A stretch of 64,000 bases of DNA from Gallionellaceae bacterium (GCA_028714875.1 JAQTLN010000001.1:186001-250000), one strand, 5' to 3'; counted from the first letter of the stretch, positions 1 to 8,420 are shown. Translations and numbers: made by a program. Notes: generated by a model not told the origin, from the sequence alone.

Positions 1-165
1 ACTTCCGCGCCACTGCCGACGAACTCGCCGGGACCAAGGGCGCCCGTTTCGAGCACCTGGCGGAAACGCCGGAATCCCTGGAACTCGCCCAGTTCCTGGC
101 GGACAACGCCGACCGGTCGGAACGCATCGCTGAACTCGGCCAACGCATCCAGGAGGAAGTGCACC
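1..165 (+). CDS. 3' part of a phage reading frame entering from outside the window
   Basis: The third reading frame is open from the window start with strongly GC-biased third codon positions. It reads as a charged helical segment (for example LAETPESLELAQFLADN, then RIAELGQRIQEEV). No stop follows in this frame before 3389, so it is either the N-terminal part of the LPD38 protein downstream or the end of a separate gene that leaves this frame near 160. I see no motif that gives a function. The coding signal appears to move to the first frame at about 166 and return to the third frame at 300. Confidence 0.4.
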
Positions 166-297
166 GTGAACAAACAACCCCCAGTACCAGGACAGCAGTA
201 CCCGGCGACCAGTTCGCTATTGGCGAAGGTAAACGGCAATCCGGCCCTGCGCCGCGCCATCAAGAGGGCGATCAAGGCCATGAAGCCGCCAAGCTGA
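166..297 (+). CDS. small 43-residue basic protein, or frameshifted tail of the upstream gene
   Basis: A GTG at 166 follows an AGGAGGA Shine-Dalgarno at 151-157 with good spacing and opens 43 codons ending in TGA at 295-297, two bases before the ATG at 300. The product is basic at its C-terminus (RRAIKRAIKAMK) and has no domain I recognise. Third-position GC is clearly higher in this frame than in the overlapping third frame, which supports translation here. It could be an independent small phage gene. It could also be the C-terminus of the upstream protein reached by a +1 shift. Position and strand place it in the prophage late-gene run. Confidence 0.45.
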   Translation: MNKQPPVPGQQYPATSSLLAKVNGNPALRRAIKRAIKAMKPPS

Positions 298-299
298 AC

Positions 300-3200
300 A
301 TGGCCCCTGGCATCAACTACGTGCCCTTCATCAACGATGCCAGCCTCCCCGCCAGCAAGGCCGCCACGGTGGCCGATCTGCCGACACCGATGCGCAGGGA
401 ACACATCATCACCAGCTTCGCCAAGGCCATCGGCGCCCACGTCTACGAGGGCCGCATCAAGGGCGGCAAGATCCTCGGCTTCTTCCGGCCCAGGAATGAG
501 GAAGTCCGAATCAAGCGCGCCAACGACATCGAGACCACCTCGCACGAACTGGCCCACATGATCGACAGACGCGTCCCGGCCATCTCCAACGCCTGGCGCA
601 CCGACAAGGCCCTGCGCACCGCTCTGGAATCCGTCAGCTACAACCGCAGCAGCGTGAAGGAGGGGTTCGCAGAAGGCGTGCGGTTGTGGATGACCCAACC
701 TGACGCCCTGGAAACCAAGGCGCCGATGGTGAAGGTGTGGCTCGACGGCTTCGTCGGCAGCAACAAGGAATATGGCCCCGCCATGAAGCAGGCCCAGGCA
801 GATATGGTGGCGTGGTTCAACCAGGATGCCCTGCAACGCGCCCGCTCCAAGATCGGCAGCGACACCCCATGGAGCGAAGCATTGGACGGTGTGTGGGACA
901 AGTTCCGGCAAGCCACCGTTGACGACCTGCACGGCGTCTATCGCATGGAGCGGGAATTGACCGGTGGCATTGGTCCCCGCGGCCCCTACGAATCCGCGCG
1001 CCTGTCCCGTGCTTCGGCCTCGATTGCCGATGGCGCAGTCCGCTACGGTGCCCCCAGGGTGAAGCCCGATGGTTCATTCGAGTTCACCGGCAAGGGACTG
1101 GAACAAGCCCTGGCGCCTGTCGCCGAGCGACTGGACGATGCCTTGCTCTACTTCGTCGGCAAGAGCGCCAACGAGTTGATGCAGCAGGGCCGGGAACACC
1201 TGTTCACCCAGGCCGAAGTCGACGCCATGCTGAAGCTCAAGACCCCCGAGCGCGAGCAGGCATTCCGCGACTACCAGGACTGGAACAAGGGTGTGCTGGA
1301 CTTCGCCGAATACCACGGCGTGCTGAATCCCGCGACCCGGAAGCTCTGGCAGCGGGCGCAGTACCTGCCCTTCCAGCGGGTGGGCCAGCCGGGCGCCTAC
1401 AAGGCCAAGCCTGGGGACTGGTCCGGCATCAAGGCCCTGACCGGCGGCACCGAGAACATCCGCGAGGTGTTGCCCAACATGATCGGCAACGCCGCCCAGT
1501 TGATCGATCTGGCGGTGAAGAACGACGCCCGCAACCGCATCGCGGCCCTGGCCGAGAACCGCAAGGGTGGCCGCTTCATGGTCAAGATTCCCGCCGAATC
1601 CCGGCCAGTGACGATCAGCAAGGACGCGATCATCGACGGCATCCTGAAGGCGATGGGCCTCTCCCGTCGAGATCCCCGTGCGCAGGCCATCATCGCCGAC
1701 CTGGAGAAGATGCCAGGCGTGCTGGAAATGATGCAGGGCAACCAGCCCCCGGCCGGCGGCAATGTGGTGGCCGTGCTGCGCGGTGGGAGGAAGGAATGGT
1801 ACGAAGTCGGCGACCCCATCCTGTACCGCGCCCTGGCGAGCATCGACCGTCCCTATCAGCACTGGCTCATCAACTGGCTTGGCCTACCCAAGCGGGTGGG
1901 GCAGGCATCCATCACCCTGACCCCGGATTTTTGGGTGGCCAACATCGCCCGCGACACCATCATGGGATCCGTCATGAGCCGCGCAGGCTTCCGCATCGGC
2001 CTGGACTCGCTCAACGGCATGCGGCTGCGCATGACCGGCGACCCGGTTTACAAGGACTACATCGCCAACGGTGGCGGCCTGTCCTCGATCTACCTGGACG
2101 AGCGGCAACTTCGCTCCAAGCTGGAAAAGTTCTATGGCCGCCAGGGCATCGATTACCGCACCGTCCTGGATACCCCGGAAAAGCTCCTGGGCTTCGTCGA
2201 GACCCTGGGCGACGCCTTCGAGATGTCCACTCGCCTGGGTGAGTACAAGCGCGCCCTGGTTCGTGGCGAGCATCCCCGGCATGCGGCCTACCTTGGGCGC
2301 GAGGTATCGACCGACTTCGCCATGCGGGGCGATTCCCCATCCCTGGGCGTGGCCTATGACACCGTGATGTTCTTGAAGCCTGCCGTGCTGTCCTGGGATC
2401 GTCTGGCACGCGGCCTGGCCCATGACACGAACCGCGGCGCGATCGCCATCAAGGCCGGCATGATTGCCCTGGCATCGGCCGCCCTGTACTTGCAGAACCG
2501 GGGCAACCCGCGTTACGACGACCTCGAAGACTGGAAGAAAGACACCTACTGGCACTTCTTCATCGGCGAACGGCACTTCATGTGGCCGAAGATTTGGGAG
2601 GTAGGCGCCCTGGCGTCCGGTGCCGAGCGTATGGTGGAGAAGACCATCAACGAGGATCCCGAGGGCCTGGGCAAGGACTTCGCGCGCATCTTGGCGCATA
2701 CCTTCTCCGTCAACGTGCTGCCGCAGATCGCTGCGCCCGTGGCCGAGCAGGTGGCGAACAAGAGCTTCTTCACCGGCGCCCCCATCGAGACCCAGGGCAT
2801 GGAGGACGTGCATCCCTGGATGCGAACCAAGCCGGGCACGTCGGAGACCATGCGCGCCCTGGGTGAGGCCACTTCCGGCATGCCCGAGGCCGTGCAAGTT
2901 TCCCCGGCACGTGCCGAGGCCCTGCTACGTGGCTACCTCAACACCTGGGCGCAGTACGGCCTGATGCTCTCCGACTTGGCCTTTTTCCAGAACCAAGCCC
3001 CGGAAAAGCGACTGGATGAACTGCCAGTGATCCGCCGCTTCTACGCCCAGGACCCGGCCAAGCACACCCGCTACGAAGCCCAGTTCTACGACCTGTTGGG
3101 CGAGGCCGTGAGGATGCGCGGCACCATCAAGGCCCTGGACGAGCAGGGCCGGCGGGAAGAAGCCGACAAGCTCATGGAGAACCCCATGGCCGGTGAAGCC

Positions 3201-3389
3201 GGCTACTTGGAGAAAACCGCACGGGTGGCTGGGCAGATCAGCAAAGAAATGGCTGCGGTTCGCCGCAACCACGGTTTCACCCCCCTGGAAAAACGCGAGC
3301 AACTGGACGCCCTGACCGGCGAACGAAATGTGTTGTTGAAACAGGCCGTGCAAGACGCACGCCAAACCAAAGGAGCACCGACGAAATGA
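300..3389 (+). CDS. phage large polyvalent protein (LPD38 domain, N-terminal zincin-like motif)
   Basis: About 1,029 residues if translation starts at ATG 300; the same frame is open upstream, so a longer protein is possible. An HELAH motif near residues 82-86 (TSHELAHMIDRR), followed about 40 residues later by KEGFAEGVR, looks like an HExxH zinc metallopeptidase core. From about residue 540 the segment around TPDFWVANIARDT matches the large polyvalent protein-associated domain LPD38, found in very large phage proteins thought to travel with the virion DNA. The C-terminal 150 residues are charged and helical. The stop overlaps the next gene's start (ATGA at 3386-3389). Domain calls are by eye; the peptidase activity is inferred from the motif only. 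Confidence 0.8.
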   Translation: MAPGINYVPFINDASLPASKAATVADLPTPMRREHIITSFAKAIGAHVYEGRIKGGKILGFFRPRNEEVRIKRANDIETTSHELAHMIDRRVPAISNAWRTDKALRTALESVSYNRSSVKEGFAEGVRLWMTQPDALETKAPMVKVWLDGFVGSNKEYGPAMKQAQADMVAWFNQDALQRARSKIGSDTPWSEALDGVWDKFRQATVDDLHGVYRMERELTGGIGPRGPYESARLSRASASIADGAVRYGAPRVKPDGSFEFTGKGLEQALAPVAERLDDALLYFVGKSANELMQQGREHLFTQAEVDAMLKLKTPEREQAFRDYQDWNKGVLDFAEYHGVLNPATRKLWQRAQYLPFQRVGQPGAYKAKPGDWSGIKALTGGTENIREVLPNMIGNAAQLIDLAVKNDARNRIAALAENRKGGRFMVKIPAESRPVTISKDAIIDGILKAMGLSRRDPRAQAIIADLEKMPGVLEMMQGNQPPAGGNVVAVLRGGRKEWYEVGDPILYRALASIDRPYQHWLINWLGLPKRVGQASITLTPDFWVANIARDTIMGSVMSRAGFRIGLDSLNGMRLRMTGDPVYKDYIANGGGLSSIYLDERQLRSKLEKFYGRQGIDYRTVLDTPEKLLGFVETLGDAFEMSTRLGEYKRALVRGEHPRHAAYLGREVSTDFAMRGDSPSLGVAYDTVMFLKPAVLSWDRLARGLAHDTNRGAIAIKAGMIALASAALYLQNRGNPRYDDLEDWKKDTYWHFFIGERHFMWPKIWEVGALASGAERMVEKTINEDPEGLGKDFARILAHTFSVNVLPQIAAPVAEQVANKSFFTGAPIETQGMEDVHPWMRTKPGTSETMRALGEATSGMPEAVQVSPARAEALLRGYLNTWAQYGLMLSDLAFFQNQAPEKRLDELPVIRRFYAQDPAKHTRYEAQFYDLLGEAVRMRGTIKALDEQGRREEADKLMENPMAGEAGYLEKTARVAGQISKEMAAVRRNHGFTPLEKREQLDALTGERNVLLKQAVQDARQTKGAPTK

Positions 3390-4132
3390 GCGCAGTAAAA
3401 GATTTCATCACCCAGCAACTTGCCGCCACCGGCTGGGCACCCTACCACTATGCCGCCGCGATGCGGTTGCGGCCGGACAAGTGGGCAATCGGGCTTGATT
3501 GCCGTTACGAATTCGCCCGTAGCAACGCCAAGCCGGAACTCCCTGGCGTCGAGTCCTACATGGTCAATGTGGAGAGCATCGGCCTGGTGGAAGTGTTGGC
3601 CCGCTGCCCCGACAACCTCGCCGAGCGCATGCACCTAGTGCTTGGGCTCAACGTGACGATGCACGAAGGTGCCAAGCCGGAAGAACCGGCCCGCATCGTG
3701 ACCATGGAACCCGAGCAGATCAGGTACGCGAAGGCCCGGATCGAGAAGCTGCGCGCCCTGGCGATGCAAGAACCGCCGGCGCATATATGCAGCCTTCGCA
3801 GCGACATCCTCGCCGCACGGGCGGAACTGGAGCGGATGCCAGCCGAAGATGCCAAGACAGAAGATAACGAAGCACCGGTAGCCAATACGGTGGTATCCAA
3901 TCCGGTATCCACCACTACCCAGGAACCCCACGAACCGGCCGGCACCCTGGAACGCGCGAAGTCCCTGCTTTCTGAAACGCTCAAGGTGGGTGCCCGGCCT
4001 GCCGGTGAAGTCCTGGACGCTGCCGCAGGTGCCGGGATCAGCGAGCGGACCATGCAGCGCGCGGCCGACGCCCTGGGCGTGGTGAAGACCAAGGGCGGAT
4101 TCGGTAGTGGCTGGATGTGGGCGATGCAGTGA
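3386..4132 (+). CDS. phage protein with C-terminal winged-helix-like domain
   Basis: 248 residues, translationally coupled to the LPD38 gene by a 4-base overlap. The N-terminal 120 residues have no family I recognise. A low-complexity linker (about 150-185, rich in Glu, Thr, Val and Pro) leads to a C-terminal module of about 60 residues. That module (AKSLLSETLKVGARPAGEV, then ISERTMQRAADALGV, ending in GGFGSGWMWAM) closely resembles the winged-helix tail common at the end of phage and plasmid AAA-ATPases and primases. Here the tail occurs without any ATPase domain, so DNA binding is plausible but the role is unknown. The stop TGA overlaps the next ATG by one base. Confidence 0.7.
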   Translation: MSAVKDFITQQLAATGWAPYHYAAAMRLRPDKWAIGLDCRYEFARSNAKPELPGVESYMVNVESIGLVEVLARCPDNLAERMHLVLGLNVTMHEGAKPEEPARIVTMEPEQIRYAKARIEKLRALAMQEPPAHICSLRSDILAARAELERMPAEDAKTEDNEAPVANTVVSNPVSTTTQEPHEPAGTLERAKSLLSETLKVGARPAGEVLDAAAGAGISERTMQRAADALGVVKTKGGFGSGWMWAMQ

Positions 4133-4644
4133 TGAACGACCGCCAAAGGATTTTCGTCGCCGAGTACGTGCGGGACCAGAACGCCACCCAAGCGGCGATC
4201 AGGGCCGGGTACTCGCCCAGGACGGCGTACTCAATCGGCGAGCGGTTGTTGAGGAATGCCCAAATACGCGCCGCCGTCGATGCCAGGCTCCAGGAAGCCG
4301 CTGAAAAGGCCGGGCTGTCGGTGGAATTGGTGCTGGCCAGCATCGTCCGGGAACTGAGCTTCGACCCCGCCGACATCTTCAATGTGGATGGCAGCATCAA
4401 GCCCCTCCATGAAATGTACCCGGATACCCGCAAGGCACTGAACTCGGTGGAGACTGTCCAGGTCGGCAGCCCGGATGCCCCGGTCTTCATCCGCAAAGTG
4501 AAGTGGAACCAGCCCAATGCAGCGCGCGAGCAGGCAATGAAGCACCTGGGCATGTTCCTGCAGGACAATCGTCAGAAGCCGGCCGAGGTCATCCGCGAAA
4601 TCCGGCTGGTGGCGCTCCAGCCGAAAGGCAAGGAAGCGGAATGA
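4132..4644 (+). CDS. terminase small subunit (first copy)
   Basis: 170 residues from ATG 4132, in a TGATG overlap with the preceding gene; an upstream in-frame start at 4117 would overlap that gene further. The N-terminus (RQRIFVAEYVRDQNATQAAI, then GYSPRTAY) is the classic start of Terminase_2-type small subunits, which recognise phage DNA at the packaging site and load it on the large subunit. The Asn-Ala-Thr-x-Ala-Ala-x-x-Ala-Gly-Tyr helix-turn-helix is intact. The C-terminal half (FDPADIFNVDG) is also family-like. No large-subunit gene is present downstream in this window, which is unusual. Confidence 0.85.
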   Translation: MNDRQRIFVAEYVRDQNATQAAIRAGYSPRTAYSIGERLLRNAQIRAAVDARLQEAAEKAGLSVELVLASIVRELSFDPADIFNVDGSIKPLHEMYPDTRKALNSVETVQVGSPDAPVFIRKVKWNQPNAAREQAMKHLGMFLQDNRQKPAEVIREIRLVALQPKGKEAE

Positions 4645-4750
4645 ACCCGAAACGGCACATTGGCTGGTTTTCCTGTGTAGACATAGGGCAGCCCCACCCG
4701 TGCAGGGAAAGCGCCGTGGCTGTATTCCTGGAATGCCGTAGGGGAATCGC

Positions 4751-5230
4751 ATGACTCCCAAGCGGTCCGCATTCATCGCGGAATACCTGATTTGCCATAA
4801 CGCCAGCGAGGCAGCACGGCGGGCTGGGTATTCGGTGAAGACGGCATACAGCCAGGGTGAACGGCTGTTGAGGAATGTTGAGGTTCGCTCCGCCATCGAC
4901 AAGGGCATGAAGAAGCTGGCGACGGGCCTGGAAATCACTGCGGAACGGGTACAAAAGGAACGTGCCCGGCTGGCCTTCTTCGACGTGTCCAAGCTGTTCG
5001 ATGCCGAAGGGAGGCCGCTGCCGATCAACCAGATCGATGCCGACACCCGCGCGGCCATCGTCGGCATCGACGTGGTGGACGGCGAGCTTTCGACCGTCAG
5101 GAAGTACCGCCTGGCGACCAAGGACGCGAGCCTTGCCGCCCTGGTGGAGAACCACCGACGCGCCCTGGAAACCTCCAGTCTGGAAACACGGCTGGAAGCC
5201 ATCGAGGAACAGTTGAGGACAAGGACGTGA
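4751..5230 (+). CDS. terminase small subunit (second copy)
   Basis: 159 residues. The N-terminus (KRSAFIAEYLICHNASEAAR, then GYSVKTAYSQGERLLRN) is a divergent paralogue of the upstream small terminase; both keep the GYS-x-x-TAY and GERLLRN segments and an FD-x-x-x-x-F/LFD motif further on. The C-terminal 40 residues form a predicted helix or coiled coil (ETSSLETRLEAIEEQL). A 106-base gap with no ORF separates the copies. Two tandem small terminases may act at different sites or as a hetero-oligomer, or one may be a leftover from recombination; sequence alone cannot separate these. The stop overlaps the next start (GTGA). Confidence 0.82.
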   Translation: MTPKRSAFIAEYLICHNASEAARRAGYSVKTAYSQGERLLRNVEVRSAIDKGMKKLATGLEITAERVQKERARLAFFDVSKLFDAEGRPLPINQIDADTRAAIVGIDVVDGELSTVRKYRLATKDASLAALVENHRRALETSSLETRLEAIEEQLRTRT

Positions 5231-5583
5231 GACCCATTGCGCGCCGAATCAGCACCATCGAGGCCAGCATGGCACCGCCAGCCCTGGCGCCCATCCTCTT
5301 GGACGCAGACTCACCGGACCTGGCTCGGCAACTGATTGAGGCGAAGGCAACCGGTTCCAGGGTGATCATTGCTCACCGGGATTGGGAGCGGCGCCGGGTG
5401 GTGGTCGACATGCGCGCCGACATTGCCGGCTTCACTCGTTTGGCTGCCCTACCATCGCGTGAGGGGCGGCGCAGCCTGTTTGAGGATGCCTTGCACGGCG
5501 CAACCCATGGCGGCGCCCGGATATTCGGCCCGGTTCCCGTGACCGCGCAGGTATTCGAGCCCTACGCCTACATGGATGAGTAG
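5227..5583 (+). CDS. small phage protein of unknown function
   Basis: 118 residues from a GTG coupled by a 4-base overlap to the second terminase small subunit; codon use matches its neighbours. It contains a mixed alpha/beta stretch (SRVIIAHRDWERRRVVVDMR) and ends in PYAYMDE. I recognise no family. The tight coupling suggests co-expression with the packaging gene. Confidence 0.6.
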   Translation: MRPIARRISTIEASMAPPALAPILLDADSPDLARQLIEAKATGSRVIIAHRDWERRRVVVDMRADIAGFTRLAALPSREGRRSLFEDALHGATHGGARIFGPVPVTAQVFEPYAYMDE

Positions 5584-5639
5584 GCGAATTGGCGCCGGGT
5601 ATAGTGGCGTTGTCACCGGCCACCACAACCGAGCGCACC

Positions 5640-6068
5640 ATGAGTGAAATCGAGCTACCCGACTCCGATCTGCTGCTGCTGATGTGCGTTTACGAGGAAG
5701 GCTTGACCAACCCCGGAGAGTTTGCCGCTCGCCTACGCGCCGCGATGAAACAGCGGGGCGAATCTCCTGCTGACGACAATGAAGGCGCCAAGTGGGCCGC
5801 TGAGTGGGAATGGCTGAGACAGGAAGCCGACACAGCGCAGGCGGCCCTTGTGCGGTTGCGTAGTGGTGGCATATCCCGCCTTGCGCGTACCGGCTCACTC
5901 TCTCAAGAGTGGTGGGACGAGACGATAGCAGAGCAAGAAAAGCAGATACAGCAAGCCAGGATGCCGGAGTCGCGGGAAGACGTGCAGACGTGGATGGAAA
6001 TGCTCAAGTACGAAAGGGCGCACCAAGAGGACTCCCCGTTGTTCACCCAGGAACCGGTGAGCGAATGA
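5640..6068 (+). CDS. small acidic phage protein of unknown function
   Basis: 142 residues from ATG 5640 (MSEIELPDSDLLLLMCVYEE); an in-frame upstream extension to 5589 lacks protein-like composition. The protein is Glu/Gln-rich, largely helical, with a likely coiled coil in the second half (WWDETIAEQEKQIQQARM). It is the last plus-strand gene of the prophage block and meets the minus-strand genes tail to tail across a hairpin. No family recognised. Confidence 0.6.
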   Translation: MSEIELPDSDLLLLMCVYEEGLTNPGEFAARLRAAMKQRGESPADDNEGAKWAAEWEWLRQEADTAQAALVRLRSGGISRLARTGSLSQEWWDETIAEQEKQIQQARMPESREDVQTWMEMLKYERAHQEDSPLFTQEPVSE

Positions 6069-6074
6069 CCAAAG

Positions 6075-6095
6075 AAAACCCGGCCGAAGCCGGGC
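6075..6095 (-). terminator. intrinsic terminator for the minus-strand prophage genes
   Basis: On the minus strand a hairpin with arms CCCGGC and GCCGGG around a TTCG tetraloop is followed by a T-rich run (TTTTCTTT). It lies 20 bases past the stop at 6115. On the plus strand it sits just after the stop at 6068, so it may serve both convergent units. Confidence 0.7.
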
Positions 6096-6114
6096 TTAAA
6101 TGCTGAGCATTGAC

Positions 6115-6378
6115 TCACTTTCGCTTCGTCGGTGCCACGACACTACGAATGGACATAACGCGGCGGTGCGCCTCGCTCAGCAGCCAGTCGAATGACATCC
6201 CAGCGTTCTCGGGTTTGGCGGCCAGGGCCTTGATGAAGCGATCCAGGTCTTCCTTCATGAAGTAGCCTTCTTCGTCGTAGTCGATGCCAGCCGCCTTCTG
6301 CATGGCGTAGAAGATGGCAAGCTGTTCGTCGTGACTGTCTGTCGTTTCCGCTTCTTCTCCTGCCTGGCCATCGCCCAC
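6115..6378 (-). CDS. small prophage protein of unknown function
   Basis: 87 residues if translation starts at GTG 6378. The segment HDEQLAIFYAMQKAAGIDYD through DLDRFIKALAAK is convincingly protein-like and ends just before a terminator. The first 20 residues overlap the AlpA-like frame and have weaker composition, so the true start is uncertain; the segment could even be the C-terminal part of the AlpA-like protein joined by a frameshift. No family recognised. Confidence 0.55.
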   Translation of the reverse strand: MGDGQAGEEAETTDSHDEQLAIFYAMQKAAGIDYDEEGYFMKEDLDRFIKALAAKPENAGMSFDWLLSEAHRRVMSIRSVVAPTKRK

Positions 6379-6497
6379 CCGATGACCTCTGCTGCCTTCC
6401 AGCGCCGCTGACCGCGCTTTGATTCGCCGGTCGGTGGAAGCGGGATGGCGCCTGGGAAGTCGGGCCGGCAGGCGCAGTGCTCAAGGACGTCGGTCAC
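6255..6497 (-). CDS. AlpA-like phage regulator or excisionase
   Basis: About 80 residues from GTG 6497, which has an AGGAG a few bases upstream; an ATG at 6524 in the same frame is the alternative. The stretch CRPDFPGAIPLPPTGESKRG followed by RRWKAAEVIGWAMARQ has the x-PDFP-x-P-I-x-L ... RW-x-x-x-E-V-x-x-W pattern of AlpA/MerR-type small DNA-binding proteins that control prophage integrase or excision. The C-terminal 30 residues overlap the next gene in another frame and look non-native, so the real protein probably ends near EKKRK or continues by frameshift. Its place beside the integrase fits an excisionase role. Confidence 0.55.
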   Translation of the reverse strand: MTDVLEHCACRPDFPGAIPLPPTGESKRGQRRWKAAEVIGWAMARQEKKRKRQTVTTNSLPSSTPCRRRLASTTTKKATS

Positions 6498-6510
6498 GGG
6501 GGCTCCTGGA

Positions 6511-6828
6511 TTACTGATCTCCATCGGTGCATTCCCGCTCGTTCAGTTTCTTGAGCGCCTCCAGGTGTACCGGAGAGAAAAGCCATTCTTGCGGGCCTCC
6601 CACTTGCACCGACGAGAATCCGCCAAGTTTCTCGGCAGCCATATCAGCCGAAAACCCCAGGACGCCGGCCAAGCTTGCGACGGCGCTTATCAGGAGGGCT
6701 TGCGTGTCGCCGTCACTATTGATGGCCTCAAAGCAGAGCTCCCTTATTTCCTGCGCTAGTGTTGCGTTGTTCTCGATTGTGCGGAGTGCATATTCGAGTT
6801 CAAGAATGCTACCGTTCGTTTCAGCCAT
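6511..6828 (-). CDS. small helical prophage protein of unknown function
   Basis: 105 residues. The start is well supported: AAGGAG lies seven bases before ATG 6828. The N-terminal half is acidic and helical (ILELEYALRTIENNATLAQE), followed by an alanine-rich segment (LLISAVASLAGVLGF) that could be a buried helix rather than a membrane span. It overlaps the start of the AlpA-like gene and is probably cotranscribed with it. No family recognised. Confidence 0.65.
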   Translation of the reverse strand: MAETNGSILELEYALRTIENNATLAQEIRELCFEAINSDGDTQALLISAVASLAGVLGFSADMAAEKLGGFSSVQVGGPQEWLFSPVHLEALKKLNERECTDGDQ

Positions 6829-6905
6829 GATGATCTCCTTCGTAGATCGTGGTGGTTAGGGGCGGCCGGTGTGCAATCACCGGCATCCCCGCTTGCCTGA
6901 GTCCG

Positions 6906-8150
6906 TCAGGCGGCGGTATTCATCCTGATCGGCACCACGTTGGCGCCTTCCCGCTGTGTCGTGGCGCAATACTTCGCCCACGCCTCCATGAACCTGATCC
7001 GCTTCTTGAGCCCGTCGCCACGGCGATACGCCTGCTCCGTGGAGTCGCCAACCCGGTGAGCCAGGGACAGTTCGGCCAATTCCCTCGGGAAGTTCGTTTC
7101 ATCGCCGGCCCAGTCCCTGAAGGTGGAGCGGAAGCCGTGGGCGGTCAGATCGCCGCGCCCCATGCGCCGGAGTACCGCGGTAAGGCTCATGTCCGACATT
7201 TGCCCCTTCCGCCCAGGGAACACCAAATCCGTGCCAGCGATGCGCGGCAAGGCTTTCAGCAGTTCCAGTGCCATCCCTGGCAGCGGCACCCGATGTTCGC
7301 GCTCCATCTTCATGCGCTCGGCGGGAATGATCCACATGCCGGAATCCAGGTCGATTTCGCTCCAGGTCGCGCCGCGAACCTCTCCAGAGCGGGCAGCGGT
7401 CAGGATGGCGAATTCCAGGGCGCGGGCACCCATGCCATCCATCGCTTGCAGGGAAGCCATGAAGGCGCCCATCTCGCGGTAGGGAAGTGCCGCATGGTGT
7501 TCAACCTTCTGGATCTTCGACGGTGCCGCCAGCAGGTTATCAAGGTGGTCTTTCCACCTGGCCGGGTTCTCGCCTTCCCGGTATCCGCGGGTCGTCGCCC
7601 AGGACAGGACTTTTTCAATCCGTCCACGTAGGCGGGTGGCGGTTTCGTTCTTCGTCTTCCAGATCGGTTCGAGAATCTTGAGGACCAGGCCGGTATCAAC
7701 CAGGGAAACGCTCATCCTGCCGACAACCGGGCCGGCGTAGGTGTCCAGGGTGTTGCGCCATTGCTGCCGATGCTTGGGGTTCTTCCACCCGTCCTCGTGG
7801 GCCTCCAGGTAGGCATCAACGCAGTCGGCGAAGGTGATGGCCTTGGCCTTGGCTACCAACCTTTCTTGGCGATCCCTGCGCTTGGTTTCCACAGGGTCAA
7901 CACCTGAGCGAACCTGCTTGCGCATTAGGGCGCATTTCTCGCGGGCTTCTTCCAGCGTGAAGTCGAGGTATGAGCCGAGGCCGAAATCACGGCGCTTGCC
8001 ATCGACCATGATCCGGAGAATCCAAGACGTGCCGCCGTTCTTGCATTGCAGGTAGAGACCACGGCAACCACCCACGGCGTGCATGCCCTCGACCTTGGAG
8101 GTCTTCTCCACTGCTTTGGCGCTCAACGCTTGTGAAAGTCTGCCCATCAT
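6906..8150 (-). CDS. prophage tyrosine integrase, P4/DUF4102 type
   Basis: 414 residues from ATG 8150; the in-frame extension to 8174 adds only a few unlikely residues. The N-terminal arm-binding domain has the family pattern (GGCRGLYLQ, then FGLGSYLDFTLEEAREK), followed by a core-binding segment and a catalytic domain with Arg in TAARSGEV, His-x-x-Arg in HGFRSTFRDWAG and the nucleophile Tyr in STEQAYRR. Such enzymes integrate prophages and islands at tRNA genes. It is transcribed toward the phage genes, with its upstream side facing the tRNA-Ser-like repeat at 8319, so it plausibly marks the right end of the prophage. Confidence 0.93.
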   Translation of the reverse strand: MMGRLSQALSAKAVEKTSKVEGMHAVGGCRGLYLQCKNGGTSWILRIMVDGKRRDFGLGSYLDFTLEEAREKCALMRKQVRSGVDPVETKRRDRQERLVAKAKAITFADCVDAYLEAHEDGWKNPKHRQQWRNTLDTYAGPVVGRMSVSLVDTGLVLKILEPIWKTKNETATRLRGRIEKVLSWATTRGYREGENPARWKDHLDNLLAAPSKIQKVEHHAALPYREMGAFMASLQAMDGMGARALEFAILTAARSGEVRGATWSEIDLDSGMWIIPAERMKMEREHRVPLPGMALELLKALPRIAGTDLVFPGRKGQMSDMSLTAVLRRMGRGDLTAHGFRSTFRDWAGDETNFPRELAELSLAHRVGDSTEQAYRRGDGLKKRIRFMEAWAKYCATTQREGANVVPIRMNTAA

Positions 8151-8318
8151 TGCTCCCAACACGGCACCCGTCAAGGCTACCCGTAAAATTACCCATCAAT
8201 ATGGATTGGATTTAATGATGGGTAAAGAAACGAAATGACACAAGCTATTTTTTCGTGTCCTGTGTAAACAGTGGCTTATTGGCACATATTGAAACGGTTT
8301 GGATGCGATATATGGCGG

Positions 8319-8333
8319 CCTGCGTCTCCGCCA
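8319..8333 (+). repeat. attL-like 15-bp direct repeat resembling a tRNA-Ser 3' end
   Basis: CCTGCGTCTCCGCCA occurs here and again at 21336-21350, the only two copies I noticed. It looks like the last bases of a tRNA-Ser gene (acceptor stem plus discriminator and CCA start), the usual core for tyrosine integrases. No complete tRNA is present around it. It lies about 130 bases upstream of the integrase gene at 8466. Confidence 0.6.
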
Positions 8334-8397
8334 GTAACACCGCTTAGCCCGCATGTGGCTAGGCAACTGGGCTTGTCGTAGGACAGCGTTTTCCCAG

Positions 8398-8420
8398 TGG
8401 TGTTACAACGTGGTGTATCA
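8398..8420 (+). promoter_or_regulatory. paired integrase arm-type sites (left end)
   Basis: TGGTGTTACA at 8398 and TGGTGTATCA at 8411 form a pair spaced 13 bases start to start. The same pair with the same spacing occurs at 21250 and 21263. In both places the pair lies on the element side of the 15-bp core, as expected for arm-type integrase binding sites. Function is inferred from position and repetition. Confidence 0.5.

Noticed and set aside
1796-2897. Several frames overlapping the LPD38 gene on both strands
   Set aside because: Composition is of shifted-frame type (Arg/Pro/His-rich) and the main frame has recognisable domains.
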